NCBI RefSeq assembly: GCF_000769915.1
Contig: NZ_JRLV01000006.1
Span: 1-64,000, forward strand
From: Flavobacterium beibuense F44-8
GTDB taxonomy: Bacteria > Bacteroidota > Bacteroidia > Flavobacteriales > Flavobacteriaceae
Length of the DNA stretch: 64,000 nt
Direction: 5' to 3'
Positions 36,328 through 45,118 of the stretch are shown one piece after another. Below the pieces are notes generated by a model. It saw only the letters and a program-made list of their open reading frames with translations. It was not told where the DNA came from and made no database searches. Within the stretch, counting starts at the first letter, position 1. The number at the start of each line of letters is the position of its first letter. Position numbers and translations under genes: made by a program.

Positions 36328-37044
36328 CTAAAACTTATGAATTATAAAAATGCTCGGTCTGTTATGCAGGTCGGGCTTTTCTTTTTTCCATTGTGCTACC
36401 GTTTTTGTTTTTATGTATTCTGTAGGTAATGTAATATCACAGGCTATACATAAATGAGTAGACGGTTGCAGGATTTGCAGTATGTCTTCAATAAGTTTAT
36501 TGTTTCTGTATGGGGTTTCTATAAAAAGCTGAGACTGACTTTTCTCGTTAGAAAGTCTTTCGTAGTTTTTAAGAGCATTTTTCTTTTCACCTTTATCAAT
36601 AGGGAGGTAGCCATTAAAGGCAAAGCTTTGTCCGTTCATACCCGATGCCATCATGGCAAGCAGTATTGATGACGGACCAACAAGCGGTACTACCTGTATT
36701 CCTTTTTCATGTGCCAGTTTAACAACTACAGCGCCGGGATCGGCTACACCGGGGCATCCCGCTTCACTCATTAATCCTACGTTAAAACCTTCAAAACAAG
36801 GTTTTAGGAAGTCGTCATATTCATGAGCTTCGGTGCGCTTGTTGAGTAGTGAAAGCTTTAGTTCGGGTTGTTTTTTAGTAGGTAGTATGGCTTTGATAAA
36901 ACGGCGAGCCGTTTTTTCGTTTTCCACAATATAATGGTCGATAAATTCAACAGATCGCTCTACCGTTTCCGGAAGCACTTCTTTTGGATTGGCGTCTGGG
37001 CCAAGAGGTACGGGTAACAGGTATAGTTTTCCTATTGTTTTCAT
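36328..37044 (-). CDS. SAM-dependent tetrapyrrole-methylase-fold enzyme, RsmI-like
   Basis: A 238-residue protein of the RsmI/tetrapyrrole methylase fold. The N-terminal KLYLLPVPLG replaces the usual LYVVATPIG strand. Conserved GLMSEAGCPGVADPG binds SAM, VVPLVGPSSILLAMMASG follows, and IFIETPYRNNKLIEDIL-like residues (QLFIETPYRNNK) match the RsmI substrate region. RsmI 2'-O-methylates C1402 of 16S rRNA; this shorter paralogue may have another target. Start overlaps the phosphatase stop by four bases (ATGA). Confidence 0.85.
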   Translation of the reverse strand: MKTIGKLYLLPVPLGPDANPKEVLPETVERSVEFIDHYIVENEKTARRFIKAILPTKKQPELKLSLLNKRTEAHEYDDFLKPCFEGFNVGLMSEAGCPGVADPGAVVVKLAHEKGIQVVPLVGPSSILLAMMASGMNGQSFAFNGYLPIDKGEKKNALKNYERLSNEKSQSQLFIETPYRNNKLIEDILQILQPSTHLCIACDITLPTEYIKTKTVAQWKKEKPDLHNRPSIFIIHKF

Positions 37045-37511
37045 CGGGCGGTATCGTTAATAAGTTTGTTGGCTACAATTTGGCAGGCTTCGTTAAGCAT
37101 ATCATATACATTATCAAAACCTTCAGGTCCTCCGTAATATGGGTCGGGCACATTAATGCTTTCTCCGGGGTGCAATGCGTCCATCATAAGGCTTACTTTG
37201 GTTTTAGCCTTATCATTTGGGGCAAGTTTTAAAACATCTTTAAGGTTAGAGGTGTCCATAACAAAAATATGGTCAAACTCGGTAAAGTCGCTTACTTTAA
37301 ACTGACGTGCCCTTTGGTGGGTAATATCCAGCCCGCGATCTCTGGCAGTTGCTATAGAGCGTTTGTCCGGCAATTCGCCTACATGCCATCCGCCTGTTCC
37401 GGCAGAATCTACCGTGAATTTGTCAGACGGGAGTTTAGATTGTAAAATACCTTCAGCCAAGGGAGAACGGCAAATGTTTCCCAGGCAAACCATTAAAACT
37501 TTAACGGGCAT
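37041..37511 (-). CDS. Low-molecular-weight protein-tyrosine-phosphatase
   Basis: A 156-residue enzyme with the P-loop CLGNICRSPLAEG (nucleophile Cys9, Arg15) and the general acid in DPYYGG, the normal LMW-PTP layout. Unlike the ArsC at 34220 it lacks the pair of resolving cysteines, so it should be a true phosphatase. It sits between dnaA (overlap of one base) and the RsmI-like gene (overlap of four bases), forming a tightly coupled operon. Confidence 0.93.
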   Translation of the reverse strand: MPVKVLMVCLGNICRSPLAEGILQSKLPSDKFTVDSAGTGGWHVGELPDKRSIATARDRGLDITHQRARQFKVSDFTEFDHIFVMDTSNLKDVLKLAPNDKAKTKVSLMMDALHPGESINVPDPYYGGPEGFDNVYDMLNEACQIVANKLINDTAR

Positions 37512-38938
37512 TATATCGATAATTTTTTGTTGATATCGTCAACAAATTTACGGAATTGCTTGTCGGTAGAAACCAGGTTGTCTACTGTTTTACATGCGTG
37601 TAATACAGTGGCATGATCACGGTCTCCAATTTGAGAGCCGATATTTGCCAGTGATGCCTTAGTGAACTTTTTAGCAAAGAACATAGCTAACTGACGTGCC
37701 TGTACTACGTGACGTTTTCTGGTTTTTGACTGTAGTGTGTCTATATCTAACTGGAAATAATCTGAAACTACTTTTTGAATGTAGTCTATAGATATTTCTC
37801 GTTTTACATTCTTCACAAACTTTTCCACTACCTGTTTTGCAAGGTCGATGGTTACTTCGCGTTTATTGAAAGATGATTGTGCTATTAATGATATGATAGC
37901 GCCTTCAAGTTCACGAACGTTTGATTTGATGTTTTTAGCAACATATTCCACAATTTCTTCCGGCATCTCCACACCGTCACGGTATAGTATGTTTTTAAGG
38001 ATAGAGATCCTTGTTTCGTAATCCGGTTGATGAAGCTCGGCAGATAGTCCCCATTTAAAACGGGATAAAAGCCTTTGCTCAATATCCTGCATATCTACAG
38101 GAGCCTTGTCTGAAGTAAGGATAACCTGTTTTCCGTTTTGGTGCAGGTGGTTAAATATGTGGAAGAAAACATCCTGTGTTCCTGTTTTACCTGATAAGAA
38201 CTGTACATCATCTATAATAAGTACATCTATTAACTGATAAAAATGGATAAAGTCGTTTCTTGTATTTCGTTTAACAGAGTCTATATACTGTTGTGTGAAA
38301 ATCTCTGCAGAAATGTATAAAACCGTTTTCTCAGGGAATTTTTCTTTTATCTCCACACCAATAGCATGTGCAAGGTGGGTTTTACCCAAACCTACACCAC
38401 CAAATATAAGTAGTGGGTTGAATGAAGTACCTCCCGGTTTGTTAGCCACAGCCATACCTGCCGAGCGTGCTAATCTGTTTGAGTCGCCTTCAAGAAAGTT
38501 GTCAAAGCTGTAGTTAGAGTTAAGCTGAGATTCGATTTTTACGTTTCGTATTCCCGGTATAACAAATGGGTTTTTAAGTTCCGGGTTTTTGTTTTGTAAG
38601 GGTACATCTACTTCCTGTGGTTTAACAGGAATACGGTTAGCACTTGGTAACTGTTCTGTGAACGGTTGTTTGTTGCCATAAGTGTTCTCCATTTTAATTT
38701 TATAGAGTAACTTTGCACCATTTCCAAGTTCTTTAGTAAGGGCAACCTTAAGCAGTTTTACATAGTGTTCTTCCAGCCATTCGTAAAAGAATTTACTGGG
38801 TACCTGTATGTATAGAGAATTATCAGCCAGTTCTACTGCTCTAATCGGCTCAAACCAGGTTTTGTAAGCCTGCTCCTGAATATTGTCTTTTATGAATGCC
38901 AGACAGTTCTCCCATACCGATTGCGCAGTTTTAGTCAT
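37511..38938 (-). CDS. dnaA: Chromosomal replication initiator DnaA
   Basis: A 475-residue AAA+ protein. Domain I covers about residues 1-85; the Walker A GGVGLGKTHLAHA is at about 180, Walker B LIIDDVQFLSGK near 240. Domain IV carries the DnaA signature GDRDHATVLHACKTV near residue 445, which binds DnaA boxes. It starts replication at oriC. The 190-base upstream region has no cluster of TTATCCACA-like boxes, so oriC is probably elsewhere. Leading gene of the dnaA-phosphatase-methylase operon. Confidence 0.98.
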   Translation of the reverse strand: MTKTAQSVWENCLAFIKDNIQEQAYKTWFEPIRAVELADNSLYIQVPSKFFYEWLEEHYVKLLKVALTKELGNGAKLLYKIKMENTYGNKQPFTEQLPSANRIPVKPQEVDVPLQNKNPELKNPFVIPGIRNVKIESQLNSNYSFDNFLEGDSNRLARSAGMAVANKPGGTSFNPLLIFGGVGLGKTHLAHAIGVEIKEKFPEKTVLYISAEIFTQQYIDSVKRNTRNDFIHFYQLIDVLIIDDVQFLSGKTGTQDVFFHIFNHLHQNGKQVILTSDKAPVDMQDIEQRLLSRFKWGLSAELHQPDYETRISILKNILYRDGVEMPEEIVEYVAKNIKSNVRELEGAIISLIAQSSFNKREVTIDLAKQVVEKFVKNVKREISIDYIQKVVSDYFQLDIDTLQSKTRKRHVVQARQLAMFFAKKFTKASLANIGSQIGDRDHATVLHACKTVDNLVSTDKQFRKFVDDINKKLSI

Positions 38939-39128
38939 ATATCTGAAAATTAAATGTTTAATATTGGTTGTTTTGCAAAAGAAAAAACAGAGAATTTTAC
39001 TCCTCTACGGGAGAACAAATATGTGAACATTTTTTTTTAAAAAAAAATGGTTTGCATATTGATTTTTCTAAAAAAATATTGTAAGCGAATTTAAATAAAA
39101 ATTAAAACAAAATTAACAGTAAAAAAAT

Positions 39129-39536
39129 ATGAAAATTCATGAATTTAGTGTAAGAGTCAGATATGCTGAAACCGACCAGATGGGGGTTGTTTATCACGGT
39201 AACTACGCCCAATACTTTGAAATGGGTAGGGTGGAATGGCTTAGAAATCTGGGTCTTACGTATAAGTTTATGGAGCAAAACGGTGTTATGTTACCTGTTG
39301 TCTCCTTGTTAATGAATTACAAAAAACCAGCCCGATATGATGATTTGTTAACAGTTCGTACCATCTTCAAAAAACAGGAGTCTGTGAAGATAGAATTTGA
39401 CTACGAAATCCTGAATGAGGCAGGTGAGTTATTAACAACCGGCAACTCAGTTTTGGTGTTTGTAGACATGAAAACAGGGCGTCCTGTTACTCCTCCCGAC
39501 TATGTTGCAGAGAAAATGGAATTAGTTAAGAATTAA
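39129..39536 (+). CDS. Acyl-CoA thioesterase, 4HBT/YbgC type
   Basis: A 135-residue hotdog-fold protein. The family motif YAETDQMGVVYHGNYAQYFEMGR (residues 13-35, with the catalytic Asp in TDQMG) is followed by a single hotdog domain, and the length matches YbgC. It hydrolyses short or branched acyl-CoA; the exact substrate is not readable. It is divergent from dnaA across 190 AT-rich bases. Confidence 0.92.
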   Translation: MKIHEFSVRVRYAETDQMGVVYHGNYAQYFEMGRVEWLRNLGLTYKFMEQNGVMLPVVSLLMNYKKPARYDDLLTVRTIFKKQESVKIEFDYEILNEAGELLTTGNSVLVFVDMKTGRPVTPPDYVAEKMELVKN

Positions 39537-39583
39537 CTAAATTTAACAGATTGTTGAATTACATAAAAACTGCAAAACGGAAG

Positions 39584-40195
39584 TTATACTTCTTTGATTT
39601 CTATCTCGAATAAACTCTTAAATGCCTCAAATACCATTGGGGCATTTTTCATTCGGGTACTTATCGTTACTTCACAGTCCATCTCCATTTTTTGAGCGAC
39701 TATGTCAAGGTTCTTTTCTTTAATAACGCGCATAACCTTGTTCATATTATGGTAGCCAAATTTAATTTGGTAATGAACATCAATTGTTTTCTCTATTATC
39801 TCTGATGCTTCCAGTGCCATTTGTGCCGAAGTACGATAGGCTGTTATGAGTCCGCCTACTCCAAGTTTTACTCCGCCAAAATACCTTACTGATATAACCA
39901 GTACATTAGTAACATCAAACGATTGTATTTGTCCGTATATAGGCATGCCGGCACTATTGTTGGGTTCGCCGTCGTCGTTAGCACGGTAGTATAGCTTTTT
40001 CTCGTCGGTGCCCAGCTGGAAGGCATAACACCAGTGGCGTGCCGAATGGTGTTGCTTTTTAATATTTTCCAGTATGGATTTTACCTCGTCTTCACTGGTT
40101 ACGGGAAATGCATAACCGAAGAACTTACTGTTCTTTTCTTTGAAAAGTGTTTCTTCCGATGGGGCTGCGAGTGTTTTGTAGGTGTCTTTTTCCAA
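39584..40195 (-). CDS. yigZ: YigZ/IMPACT-family protein
   Basis: A 203-residue protein. The UPF0029/IMPACT core is visible: KNSKFFGYAFPV, HHSARHWCYAFQLG, NDDGEPNNSAGMPIYGQI and VRYFFGGVKLG-type VISVRYFGGVKLGVGGL. A C-terminal ferredoxin-like domain (about 135-203) follows. The family is linked to translational control or an unknown hydrolase-like role. It has a consensus promoter 20 bases upstream. Confidence 0.92.
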   Translation of the reverse strand: MEKDTYKTLAAPSEETLFKEKNSKFFGYAFPVTSEDEVKSILENIKKQHHSARHWCYAFQLGTDEKKLYYRANDDGEPNNSAGMPIYGQIQSFDVTNVLVISVRYFGGVKLGVGGLITAYRTSAQMALEASEIIEKTIDVHYQIKFGYHNMNKVMRVIKEKNLDIVAQKMEMDCEVTISTRMKNAPMVFEAFKSLFEIEIKEV

Positions 40196-40214
40196 GAGAT
40201 TAGCTAATTGGCTG

Positions 40215-40245
40215 CAAAGGTATTTTATATAAAACGGAATTGCAA
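40215..40245 (-). promoter_or_regulatory. Bacteroidota-type promoter of yigZ
   Basis: On the minus strand: TTG (complement of 40243-40245), 20-base spacer, TACCTTTG (complement of 40215-40222). Transcription would start near 40208, about 13 bases before the ATG. Confidence 0.7.
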
Positions 40246-40292
40246 ACCGTAGTAAAATTGAGTATACTTGTATATAACTAATTGACTTGACT

Positions 40293-41231
40293 ATGAAAAA
40301 TCATCTTACCTTTTTACTTGTTCTTTTTACCTCGTTTATTGTAAATGCAACCACATGGGATGAGCCATGGCAAAAAGAGATTATCCAAAAGTCAGACTGT
40401 TTTGTTTACGGAAGTGTTATTCAGGCTAACGATACTGTTGCTACTGTAAGTGTTATTAAATCTTTTGGTAGGAGTTTAACGGGACAGATAAAAATAGATG
40501 GTTTTTTTATGTTGGAGTTATGCAGTATGAGTGGGGGGCATGGACCGAAACTTCATTTTAAGGAAGGTTATGAAGGCTATTTCTTTTTAAAGAAAGGTGA
40601 TAACGGTAATTATATGATACCTACTCCGTCATCAGGTTTTGATATGGTTGTTGATGGGTCAGTGCATGCAACTTACAGGCATACTTATCATCAGGCGGCT
40701 GTTGACGCTAAAGTATATGAAATGACTTATTCTCAAATATGGAACTATTATCATAACAAAAAAGTAAATTATACTGAAGTTAAAAAGTTTATAGAGGAGT
40801 CTCTTTCAAAACCGGTTGCGGGTTTTGAGGAGGATGAGCAGGATTTATTTTTTAATCAGCATGTGGCTCTTGAAACGGCTTATCTGTTAAATATCCCGGT
40901 TGATTTTGATTCGCTTAAAAAGTTTGCTGAGTCTGAAAATTATCATTCTCAAATATCAGCAATGCGTTGTATGGGGATACAAAACACTTCAGAAGCAAAA
41001 AAATATATTATCAGCTATATTCAGCAGGAAGATAAGAGTTCCTTTTCAAAAGTTATGGGTATAGAGGGGCTTGTCGCTTCGGGCGATAAAAAATATATAA
41101 AGCAACTGATAAGTATAAAAGATAAAGTAAGTAATGAGGAAACAGGGTTTGGCGGAAGTATTATGGATCCAAGGGTTTGCACCCATGTACCATCGCCAAG
41201 GGAAGTGATAGAAATGATTTCAGTAAAATAA
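40293..41231 (+). CDS. Exported protein with HEAT-like helical C-terminus, unknown function
   Basis: 312 residues from ATG 40293; a TTG two codons earlier is less likely. The signal peptide ends near FIVNATTWD. The first half is a beta-rich soluble domain (KSFGRSLTGQIKIDGFF), the second half helical with repeated A-x-x-x-L spacing (YHSQISAMRCMGIQNTSEAK), resembling HEAT-type repeats. No enzyme motif. A small ORF starts four bases after its stop. Confidence 0.7.
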   Translation: MKNHLTFLLVLFTSFIVNATTWDEPWQKEIIQKSDCFVYGSVIQANDTVATVSVIKSFGRSLTGQIKIDGFFMLELCSMSGGHGPKLHFKEGYEGYFFLKKGDNGNYMIPTPSSGFDMVVDGSVHATYRHTYHQAAVDAKVYEMTYSQIWNYYHNKKVNYTEVKKFIEESLSKPVAGFEEDEQDLFFNQHVALETAYLLNIPVDFDSLKKFAESENYHSQISAMRCMGIQNTSEAKKYIISYIQQEDKSSFSKVMGIEGLVASGDKKYIKQLISIKDKVSNEETGFGGSIMDPRVCTHVPSPREVIEMISVK

Positions 41232-41235
41232 TAAA

Positions 41236-41376
41236 GTGAAAATAGCCCATACTAAAAGCGACGATGATTATTTCTGGTTGTGTATTCCGTTAAGGGATAA
41301 AATCAGGTTTGAATCTAAACTAATGGCAATGGAAATTGAGTTTCACTTTGATGAGAGTTATGCTCTATGCCTGTAA
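41236..41376 (+). CDS. Small ORF, probable 5' half of a frameshifted membrane-protein gene
   Basis: GTG-started 46-residue ORF: MKIAHTKSDDDYFWLCIPLR then an acidic-basic stretch ending FHFDESYALCL. It overlaps the following ORF by ten bases in a different frame (-1). Together the two encode one plausible ~116-residue protein: soluble N-terminus, IRYFF segment, C-terminal membrane helix. The most likely reading is that a single-base loss near 41360-41374 split a gene. Real two-gene coupling is the alternative. Confidence 0.5.
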   Translation: MKIAHTKSDDDYFWLCIPLRDKIRFESKLMAMEIEFHFDESYALCL

Positions 41377-41585
41377 ATGATATAAGATATTTTTTCAGGA
41401 AAGAAGATTCCGGTGTTGTAGAGGATGCTTACCGCAGTTGCCGGATTAGAGTGATTTCAGCTAATGAAGAGTTAGTAAGTGTTCCGGTGCCAATACGGCT
41501 ATCCCGTTTTTATATAAAGATGTCGCTTATTGTAGTGCTTGTTTTTGTAATAACTACCGTGTTATTGATGCTTTTTACAGGCTAA
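41367..41585 (+). CDS. Small membrane protein, or 3' half of the frameshifted gene
   Basis: A 72-residue ORF with a charged N-terminal part (NDIRYFFRKEDSGVVEDAYR) and one C-terminal membrane helix (FYIKMSLIVVLVFVITTVLL). ATG 41367 lies inside the previous ORF. The frame stays open upstream only to 41355. The IRYFF segment reads as a natural continuation of the upstream ORF rather than as a protein start. Confidence 0.5.
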   Translation: MPVNDIRYFFRKEDSGVVEDAYRSCRIRVISANEELVSVPVPIRLSRFYIKMSLIVVLVFVITTVLLMLFTG

Positions 41586-41669
41586 ATAATAGACTCTTTC
41601 GGTATCTGTTTTATTTTTTTCGGTATCCGCTATATAATTTTTACTTTTACATCATCACAATCAAAGCAG

Positions 41670-42596
41670 ATGGATTCAATTTTAAAGGTAAATAATGTTG
41701 TTAAGCAGTATGGTGATTATACGGCTTTAAACAGCGTTTCTCTTGATGTTCCCAAAGGCAGTATTTACGGACTTTTAGGTCCTAACGGTGCTGGGAAAAC
41801 TTCACTTATAAGAATTATAAACCAAATTACCATGCCCGATAGCGGTGAGGTTTTACTCGACGGAGAAAAACTTAAACCCGAACATGTTGCTCATATAGGT
41901 TATATGCCCGAAGAAAGAGGGCTTTATAAAAGCATGAAAGTGGGTGAGCAGGCATTATACCTGGCACAGCTTAAAGGGATTTCCAAGCAGGAGGCAAAAA
42001 AACAACTGGATTACTGGTTTGAAAAGCTGGAAATAAAAGGCTGGTGGAATAAAAAAATACAGGAGCTTTCTAAAGGTATGGCACAAAAAATTCAGTTTGT
42101 GGTTACTGTACTGCACCAACCGAAACTGTTAATCTTTGATGAGCCGTTTAGCGGGTTTGACCCCGTTAATGCCAATCTTATTAAAGATGAGATACTGGAA
42201 CTTCGTGATAAGGGGGCAACAGTTATATTTTCTACCCACAGAATGGAAAGCGTAGAGGAGATGTGTGACCATATTGCACTTATCCATAAATCCAACAAGC
42301 TTATTGAGGGTAAACTGCACGATGTGAAAAAGCAGTACAGAACCAATACTTTTGATGTAGGTATCGCTCCTTATAATTTCCAGCAGTTACTGGCCGATAT
42401 CAACACGAAATTTAAAACTGAGAAAGCCGACTTTAAAACGCTTGACGACGAACTTAAACTGGCTGTTACCCTGCCACAGGGAGGTTCTCCGCGCGATTTA
42501 ATGCAGTACCTTATGCAGCATGGAGAGGTAACTTATTTTGTAGAGAAGATACCTAGTGTTAACGATATTTTTATTCAAACCGTAAGTCAGAAATAA
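41670..42596 (+). CDS. ABC transporter ATP-binding protein, NatA-like
   Basis: A 308-residue ATPase. Walker A GPNGAGKTS is at about residue 37, the signature is LSKGMAQK (an LSGGQ variant), Walker B LLIFDEPFSGFDP, and the H-loop STHRME. The C-terminal ~80-residue extension is typical of the NatA/CcmA-like exporters. It partners with the permease gene one base downstream. Family role: Na+ or drug export in Gram-positive models; the substrate here is unknown. Confidence 0.92.
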   Translation: MDSILKVNNVVKQYGDYTALNSVSLDVPKGSIYGLLGPNGAGKTSLIRIINQITMPDSGEVLLDGEKLKPEHVAHIGYMPEERGLYKSMKVGEQALYLAQLKGISKQEAKKQLDYWFEKLEIKGWWNKKIQELSKGMAQKIQFVVTVLHQPKLLIFDEPFSGFDPVNANLIKDEILELRDKGATVIFSTHRMESVEEMCDHIALIHKSNKLIEGKLHDVKKQYRTNTFDVGIAPYNFQQLLADINTKFKTEKADFKTLDDELKLAVTLPQGGSPRDLMQYLMQHGEVTYFVEKIPSVNDIFIQTVSQK

Positions 42597-42597
42597 T

Positions 42598-43893
42598 ATG
42601 AGCCTATCCCTTATTATAAAAAGAGAGTTTAATGCCAAGGTGCGTAATAAGTCGTTTATAGTAATGACTTTTTTAAGTCCGTTGCTTGTTGTGGTAATGG
42701 GGTGCCTGGTAGGTTATCTGGCGAGTGTAAATGGTGACGAGGTTAATAAGGTTGCTGTTTATGATAAAGCCGGTTTGCTGAAGTCGGATTTTGAAAATAC
42801 AGATTATACGGTATATACTGACCTGTCTGGTATGCCGCTGGAGAAGGCAAAGGAAAAAGCGTCTGAAGGTTATTTGGGGCTTATTTATATTCCTCAGGTA
42901 GACAGCCTGCCACAACTTGTCAATAAGGTGGAGTATATTACTAACGAAACACCAAACCTTGAGTATGTTTCTGAGATTGAAGGTGTGGTAAACAGTAAGC
43001 TTACCAAATACAATTTGGAGCAGCTTGGTTTTGATTCTGATAAAATAGACAAGGCTAAAACCAAGTCAAATATCCACTTGAGTAAGTTTAGCGGTGAAGA
43101 GACATTTAAGGAAGGGAGTATACTTAAAATAGCTTTGGGAGGTTTATCTGGCTACCTTATCATGATGTTTGTAATTATATATGGTAACATGGTAATGCGA
43201 AGTGTTATTGAAGAAAAAACCAATCGTATTATAGAAATCATAATATCATCGGTTAAGCCGTTCCAGCTAATGATGGGGAAAATTATAGGTACATCACTTG
43301 CGGGTATATTACAATTTGTAATATGGGCCATATTGGGTTTAACCCTGTTTTTTGTACTTAACATGGTATTTGGAGTGCAAATGGGAGCAGCAGCATCTCA
43401 GCCTGAAGCTGCCGCAGCAACACAGGAGGCAATGAGTAGTATACAGATTTATCTTTCGGAGTTTGCAAAACTCCCTCTGGCTACCATATTTATTTCATTT
43501 TTACTGTATTTTATAGGGGGGTACTTCCTGTACAGTAGTTTTTATGCTGCAATTGGAGCAGCTGTTGATAGTGAAACCGATTCACAGCAGTTTCTACTGC
43601 CTATAATAATGCCGTTAATGCTTGGGGTATATGTGGGGATATTTACGGTTATAAGCGATCCGCATGGTACAGTGGCAACCGTATTCTCCATGATACCGTT
43701 AACATCGCCTATTGTGATGCTTATGCGTATACCTTTTGGAGTACCTATGTGGCAAATAATAGTTTCACTGCTTATTCTTTTTGGAACCTTTTTTGCAGTG
43801 GTATGGTTCGCCTCAAAAATATACCGCATCGGTATACTTATGTATGGCAAGAAACCAAGCTATAAAGAAATATTTAAGTGGCTTAAATATTAA
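42598..43893 (+). CDS. ABC-2 type permease, NatB-like
   Basis: A 431-residue membrane protein. One N-terminal helix (SFIVMTFLSPLLVVVMGCLV), a ~150-residue extracytoplasmic domain, then five helices from about residue 180 on. A loop rich in Ala and Glu (near residue 265) separates helices 3 and 4. The pattern matches NatB/ABC2_membrane_3. It starts one base after the ATPase stop, so the two genes make one exporter. Confidence 0.9.
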   Translation: MSLSLIIKREFNAKVRNKSFIVMTFLSPLLVVVMGCLVGYLASVNGDEVNKVAVYDKAGLLKSDFENTDYTVYTDLSGMPLEKAKEKASEGYLGLIYIPQVDSLPQLVNKVEYITNETPNLEYVSEIEGVVNSKLTKYNLEQLGFDSDKIDKAKTKSNIHLSKFSGEETFKEGSILKIALGGLSGYLIMMFVIIYGNMVMRSVIEEKTNRIIEIIISSVKPFQLMMGKIIGTSLAGILQFVIWAILGLTLFFVLNMVFGVQMGAAASQPEAAAATQEAMSSIQIYLSEFAKLPLATIFISFLLYFIGGYFLYSSFYAAIGAAVDSETDSQQFLLPIIMPLMLGVYVGIFTVISDPHGTVATVFSMIPLTSPIVMLMRIPFGVPMWQIIVSLLILFGTFFAVVWFASKIYRIGILMYGKKPSYKEIFKWLKY

Positions 43894-43920
43894 TTTTAAA
43901 ATCAAACAATCAACGAGAGT

Positions 43921-45084
43921 ATGTCTAAAATACTTATAATAGAAGACGAAGCAGCCATCCGCAGGGTATTGTCAAAAATACTGGCAGAGGAGAACGATTC
44001 GTATAAAATTGAAGAAGCCGAAGACGGGCAGCAGGGAATAGAAAAAATTAAGGAAAACGATTTTGACCTGGTGCTTTGTGATATAAAAATGCCTAAAATG
44101 GATGGGGTTGAAGTACTGGAAGAGGTGAAAAAGATTAAGCCCGAAATTCCGTTTGTAATGATATCCGGTCATGGTGATCTTGAAACGGCTGTTCAAACCA
44201 TGCGTTTGGGAGCGTTTGATTACATTTCAAAACCGCCCGATTTAAACCGCCTGCTTAATACCGTGCGTAATGCGCTGGACAGAAAAACACTGGTGGTAGA
44301 GAACAAAAGGCTTAAAAAGAAAGTAAGCAAAAACTATGAAATGATAGGGAGCAGCGAACCTATAAACCTTATTAAGGATATTATAGAGAAAGTTGCCCCA
44401 ACTGATGCCCGCGTGCTTATTACTGGGCCAAACGGTACCGGTAAAGAGCTTGTTGCACACTGGCTGCATGAAAAAAGTGAGCGTAGTGCTTCTCCGTTTA
44501 TTGAGGTAAACTGTGCAGCTATACCAAGCGAGCTTATTGAAAGCGAACTTTTCGGTCACGTTAAGGGAGCATTTACCAGTGCTGTGAAAGACAGGGCAGG
44601 TAAGTTTGAAGCTGCCGATAAAGGAACTATTTTCTTGGATGAGATAGGAGATATGAGCCTTCCGGCGCAGGCAAAAGTACTGCGTGCACTTCAGGAAAAC
44701 ATGATACAGAGGGTAGGTGCCGAAAAAGATATTAAAGTGAATGTTCGTGTAGTAGCAGCTACTAATAAAGATCTTAAAAAGGAAATTGAAGAAGGTCGTT
44801 TCCGTGAGGATTTATACCACCGTTTAGCTGTAATTTTAATTAAGGTTCCGGCACTTAACGAAAGGAGGGACGATATTCCTGAACTGATAAACCATTTTGC
44901 CGGTAAAATTGCTGCCGAGCAGGGTACGGCTCCAAAATCGTTCTCAGACTCAGCAGTGAAGCTGTTACAGGAGTACGACTGGACAGGTAACATCCGTGAG
45001 CTGCGTAATGTGGTAGAGCGCCTTATTATTTTAGGTGGAGGAGAGATCTCTGAAAATGATGTAAAACTTTTTGCAAGTAAATAA
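43921..45084 (+). CDS. Sigma-54-type response regulator without a DNA-binding domain
   Basis: A 387-residue protein: receiver domain (residues 1-120, phospho-acceptor Asp54 in VLCDIKMPKMDG) plus an AAA+ sigma-54 activator domain with Walker A GPNGTGKELVAH (about 169). The sigma-54 contact loop reads GAFTSA where the usual form is GAFTGA, and the arginine-finger region NIRELRNVVERL is present. The protein stops a few residues after that (LFASK), so the Fis-type helix-turn-helix of NtrC (about 60 more residues) is absent. It may activate from solution or through another DNA-binding partner. Sensor kinase not adjacent. Confidence 0.9.
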   Translation: MSKILIIEDEAAIRRVLSKILAEENDSYKIEEAEDGQQGIEKIKENDFDLVLCDIKMPKMDGVEVLEEVKKIKPEIPFVMISGHGDLETAVQTMRLGAFDYISKPPDLNRLLNTVRNALDRKTLVVENKRLKKKVSKNYEMIGSSEPINLIKDIIEKVAPTDARVLITGPNGTGKELVAHWLHEKSERSASPFIEVNCAAIPSELIESELFGHVKGAFTSAVKDRAGKFEAADKGTIFLDEIGDMSLPAQAKVLRALQENMIQRVGAEKDIKVNVRVVAATNKDLKKEIEEGRFREDLYHRLAVILIKVPALNERRDDIPELINHFAGKIAAEQGTAPKSFSDSAVKLLQEYDWTGNIRELRNVVERLIILGGGEISENDVKLFASK

Positions 45085-45118
45085 AAATGACGGACCATAA
45101 CTGTTGGTCAACGATATT

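Noticed and set aside
38939..39128. AT-rich region upstream of dnaA considered as oriC
   Set aside because: No repeated TTATCCACA-like boxes on either strand.
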